64,000 bases of DNA, taken from the NCBI GenBank assembly GCA_964632305.1, contig CAZWBR010000013.1, positions 15,676 to 79,675 on the forward strand, given 5' to 3'. Position numbers and translations under genes: made by a program. The notes beneath the pieces were generated by a model. That model made no database searches, was not told the origin of the DNA, and saw only the letters and a program-made list of their open reading frames with translations. Below are positions 61,573 to 64,000 of the stretch, in pieces. The stretch comes from CAZWBR01 sp964632305 (GTDB lineage: Bacteria > Bacteroidota > Bacteroidia > Bacteroidales > Prolixibacteraceae). How positions within the stretch are numbered: the first letter of the stretch is position 1; each line of letters begins with the position of its first letter.

Positions 61573-62871
61573 ATGACGGATATTTTAAGGGACTATATTA
61601 AAGAGTTTTGGATGCTATTCAACGAGATGGCATTTTACCTGTTGCTGGGATTCCTCTTTGCCGGGATTCTGCATGTCTTTATCCGAAAGGAGAGGGTCGG
61701 CCATTACCTTGGAAGCAACAATCTTCGGGCTGTAACAAACGCCTCGCTGTTTGGCGTTCCCTTACCGCTGTGTTCATGCGGGGTCATTCCGGCGGGGTTG
61801 TCTTTCCGCAAAAACGGGGCCTCCAAGGGAGCTACGGTCTCTTTCCTGATCTCTACCCCCCAAACCGGCATCGATTCGATGATGGTCACCTATTCCCTGT
61901 TGGGATTGCCAATGGCCATAGTCCGACCCATCGTCGCATTTCTTACCGGTATAGCCGGTGGTCTGCTGACAAATAAGATGGGAAACAGGAAAAAAGAGAA
62001 GGAAACGATTTTCCCCGAAGAGAAAGCAATACCGCAATCATTGATCGGACGGGTTGGTGAGGTTTTTCGCTACGGGTTCGTGGATTTTCTGCAGGATATC
62101 TCCAAATGGTTATTGATTGGATTGGCTGCTGCCGCATTGTTGTCGCTGCTTATCCCGGACAATTTTTTTACCACCTACCTCGATCACCCCTTGCTGAATA
62201 TGTTACTGGTCTTGGCCGCTTCGGTCCCGCTCTATGTCTGTGCCACCGGTTCGGTTCCCATTGCGGCGGTTTTAATGATGAAAGGGTTGTCTCCGGGGGC
62301 AGCCCTGGTCTTTCTGATGGCCGGTCCGGCCACCAATATCGCCACGATTGCTGTTTTGGAACGATCGCTGGGCAAAAGGGCAACCATGATTTATTTGCTG
62401 ACCATTATCGGCGGGGCTATCCTCTCAGGATTGTTTATCGATACTTTCCTGCCGGCACAATGGTTTACCGGGATGATGGATCATTCGCATCACCTGCATG
62501 GCGACTCCGGTTGGATTTATACAGGATCCTCGGTGTTGCTGATCCTTTTGTTAGTCAATGGAATATATTTGAGTTTCAAACAAAAACTTATTGAGAATAA
62601 ACGCGTAATAAAAGTGAATAATATGAATGTCAGAACTTATATTGTAGTGGGCATGACCTGCAAGAATTGCAAAGCCCATGTGGAAAATGATATCCGTAAT
62701 CTGGAAGGTGTTGAAGAGGTTATTGCCGATCTGGCTACCGGCGAAGTAAAGGTCTCCGGGAATTCGCTGGATCCCGATAAAATCAAAAATGCGGTTGAAC
62801 AGGGAGGATACAATTTTATGGGGGAGAAAAAAACGGAGACCCCCAGCGGTTCAGAACATTGGCTAAGCTAA
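61573..62871 (+). CDS. SO_0444 family Cu/Zn-type permease fused to a heavy-metal-associated domain
   Basis: 432 residues. An N-terminal DUF318/ArsP-like permease with about eight helices (conserved PLPLCSCGVIPAG, residues about 56-68; FLISTPQTGIDS; FLMAGPATNIATIAVL) is followed by a histidine-rich loop (MDHSHHLHGDSG, about 297-308) and a C-terminal HMA domain (VVGMTCKNCKAHVENDI, about 357-425). The cysteines and histidines indicate metal handling: efflux of Cu, Zn or similar. The gene appears as a single unit with a possible TATTTTTG element at 61548. Confidence 0.88.
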   Translation: MTDILRDYIKEFWMLFNEMAFYLLLGFLFAGILHVFIRKERVGHYLGSNNLRAVTNASLFGVPLPLCSCGVIPAGLSFRKNGASKGATVSFLISTPQTGIDSMMVTYSLLGLPMAIVRPIVAFLTGIAGGLLTNKMGNRKKEKETIFPEEKAIPQSLIGRVGEVFRYGFVDFLQDISKWLLIGLAAAALLSLLIPDNFFTTYLDHPLLNMLLVLAASVPLYVCATGSVPIAAVLMMKGLSPGAALVFLMAGPATNIATIAVLERSLGKRATMIYLLTIIGGAILSGLFIDTFLPAQWFTGMMDHSHHLHGDSGWIYTGSSVLLILLLVNGIYLSFKQKLIENKRVIKVNNMNVRTYIVVGMTCKNCKAHVENDIRNLEGVEEVIADLATGEVKVSGNSLDPDKIKNAVEQGGYNFMGEKKTETPSGSEHWLS

Positions 62872-63110
62872 AGCTATTTAGCTAATCCGATCGGATAATT
62901 AATCTTTAGATCGGGAAACACGGTGGCAGAAAAGAAAGCTGATTATTCAGCCTCTTTTTCTGCCATTTTTTCTGTATATTTAAGGATGGCTCTGTCAATA
63001 TTTCCTAATTATCAATTGTTTAGTGTCAATAAGTCTTTGTTGGATCTGTGGCAGATGTTTTGAAGAATGACGGTAATGAAATTTGAGATCCGAAACATAA
63101 AACATCAGAT

Positions 63111-64000
63111 ATGAACTTTAACAATTTTACCATTAAAGCACAGGAAGCCGTTCAGCAGGCAATCCAGATCGCTGCCGGCAATAATCAGCAGGCCATCGAA
63201 ACGGGTCACCTGTTGAAAGGGCTCCTGGTGGAAGCCGAAAATGTGACTGGTTTCCTGCTGAAAAAACTGGGGGTCAATACTGCAATTTTTACTCAGGCTT
63301 TGGACCGGATCGTGCAGGGTTACCCCAAAGTGACCGGAGGAGAACCCTATCTTTCCTCAGCTTCAAACAGTGTCGTTCAAAAAGCGGTAGCCCTCTCTCA
63401 AAAGATGGGCGATCAGTTCGTTTCGGTCGAGCATCTGCTGATCTCTTTGCTCGATGCCGGCGATACGGTAAGCCGTTTGATGAAGGATAGCGGAATCAAC
63501 CGAAAGGAGTTGGAAGAGGCGGTCCGTGAATTGCGCAAAGGATCAAAGGTCGATAGCCAGACCGCGGAGGATACTTTCAATTCGCTGAACAGGTTTGCGA
63601 TTAACCTGAACGAACGGGCCCGCTCCGGTAAGCTCGACCCCGTGATAGGCCGCGATGAGGAGATTCGCCGGGTGTTGCAGATCCTTTCGCGTCGTACCAA
63701 AAATAATCCGATCCTGATCGGCGAACCGGGAACGGGGAAAACAGCCATCGCCGAAGGATTGGCCCACCGGATCGTTCGCGGCGACGTCCCTGAAAACCTG
63801 AAGAGCAAGCAGATCTTCTCCCTCGATATGGGGGCGCTGATCGCCGGGGCTAAATACAAGGGTGAGTTTGAAGAGCGACTGAAAGCGGTGGTTAACGAAG
63901 TGGTTCAGGCCGAAGGAGAAGTGATCCTTTTTATTGATGAGATACACACTTTGGTAGGTGCCGGAAAGAGTGAAGGGGCCATGGATGCGGCCAATATCCT
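63111..64000 (+). CDS. clpB: Chaperone ClpB, N-terminal part (runs off the window)
   Basis: The first 296 residues from ATG 63111. Clp N-terminal double repeat (about 1-145, FNNFTIKAQEAVQQAIQIA..; VVQKAVALSQKMG..VEHLLISLL) and the start of the first AAA module with Walker A GEPGTGKT (204-211), Walker B VILFIDEIHT and LAGAKYKGEFEERLK. ClpB disaggregates proteins with DnaK. The end is outside the window. Confidence 0.95.
   Translation, partial: MNFNNFTIKAQEAVQQAIQIAAGNNQQAIETGHLLKGLLVEAENVTGFLLKKLGVNTAIFTQALDRIVQGYPKVTGGEPYLSSASNSVVQKAVALSQKMGDQFVSVEHLLISLLDAGDTVSRLMKDSGINRKELEEAVRELRKGSKVDSQTAEDTFNSLNRFAINLNERARSGKLDPVIGRDEEIRRVLQILSRRTKNNPILIGEPGTGKTAIAEGLAHRIVRGDVPENLKSKQIFSLDMGALIAGAKYKGEFEERLKAVVNEVVQAEGEVILFIDEIHTLVGAGKSEGAMDAANI

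Noticed and set aside
1..64000. tRNA or rRNA genes, IS elements, prophage or integrase genes
   Set aside because: No cloverleaf with CCA-end context, rRNA-like stretch, transposase or phage gene was recognised on either strand.

Overview
The window is about 64 kb of bacterial chromosome from the phylum Bacteroidota, most likely order Bacteroidales or a close relative. This rests on Bacteroidota-specific families (DUF6427 next to purD, DUF6146 next to ruvC, a PorP/SprF plus gliding-motility C-terminal domain pair of the type IX secretion system, DUF3078, GIN-domain DUF2807, SO_0444-type permease), on lipoproteins with Bacteroidota-style lipoboxes, and on promoters of the TTTG-N19..21-TAnnTTTG type (clearest upstream of lpxH, topB and the TonB-like gene). 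No tRNA, rRNA, CRISPR array, insertion sequence or prophage was seen. Most genes are housekeeping and both strands are used.

Layout. 1-5.7 kb: end of purD, a DUF6427 membrane protein, then (minus) rmuC, a KAS III-like synthase overlapping lpxH, and a thioredoxin-fold lipoprotein without its cysteines. 5.7-6.2 kb: an unidentified, well-folded possible ncRNA. 6.2-13.3 kb: ribF-ahcY, a repeat-rich convergent gap with a 235-bp palindrome, a Rieske-like lipoprotein, greA-HIT with a terminator-like hairpin in the greA leader, ruvC and a DUF6146 lipoprotein. 13.5-18.7 kb: giant PKD/CHU_C surface protein and its PorP/SprF partner. 18.8-25.6 kb: DUF1330, threonine/serine dehydratase, a regulatory-like domain protein, then dapL/dapF/lysA (LL-DAP aminotransferase route to meso-DAP and lysine) and a TsaC/YrdC protein. 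25.6-33 kb: DUF2807, rimM, rpsP, a lipoprotein, dnaE, trxA. 33-40 kb: exo/endonuclease-phosphatase, two rhomboids, mutL, a small membrane protein, YifB/ComM ATPase. 40-43 kb: GH43-like lipoprotein plus CE1-like esterase. 43-54 kb: ppa, folA, thyA, CNT nucleoside transporter, bifunctional nuclease, a membrane protein downstream of a subclass B1 metallo-beta-lactamase, ferredoxin-nitroreductase, fabD, folE, and mqnB-mqnD of the futalosine menaquinone pathway. 54-64 kb: topB, GH3 with PA14, TonB-like protein, DUF3078, Cu/Zn-type permease fused to an HMA domain, and the start of clpB.

The most unusual material is not in the genes. Four intergenic sites, all 3' of genes, carry arrays of degenerate 11-bp repeats that point outward in opposite directions from a short AT-rich centre (9303-9393, 19316-19399, 32931-33021, 50582-50687). 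They share one architecture but fall into two sequence subfamilies. A second repeat family is a roughly 75-bp tandem-hairpin element present in inverted copies at 9088-9159 and 11928-12000. Among the proteins, the DapF in the dapL-dapF-lysA cluster has serine in place of both catalytic cysteines, and a complete B1 metallo-beta-lactamase sits in an ordinary chromosomal setting.
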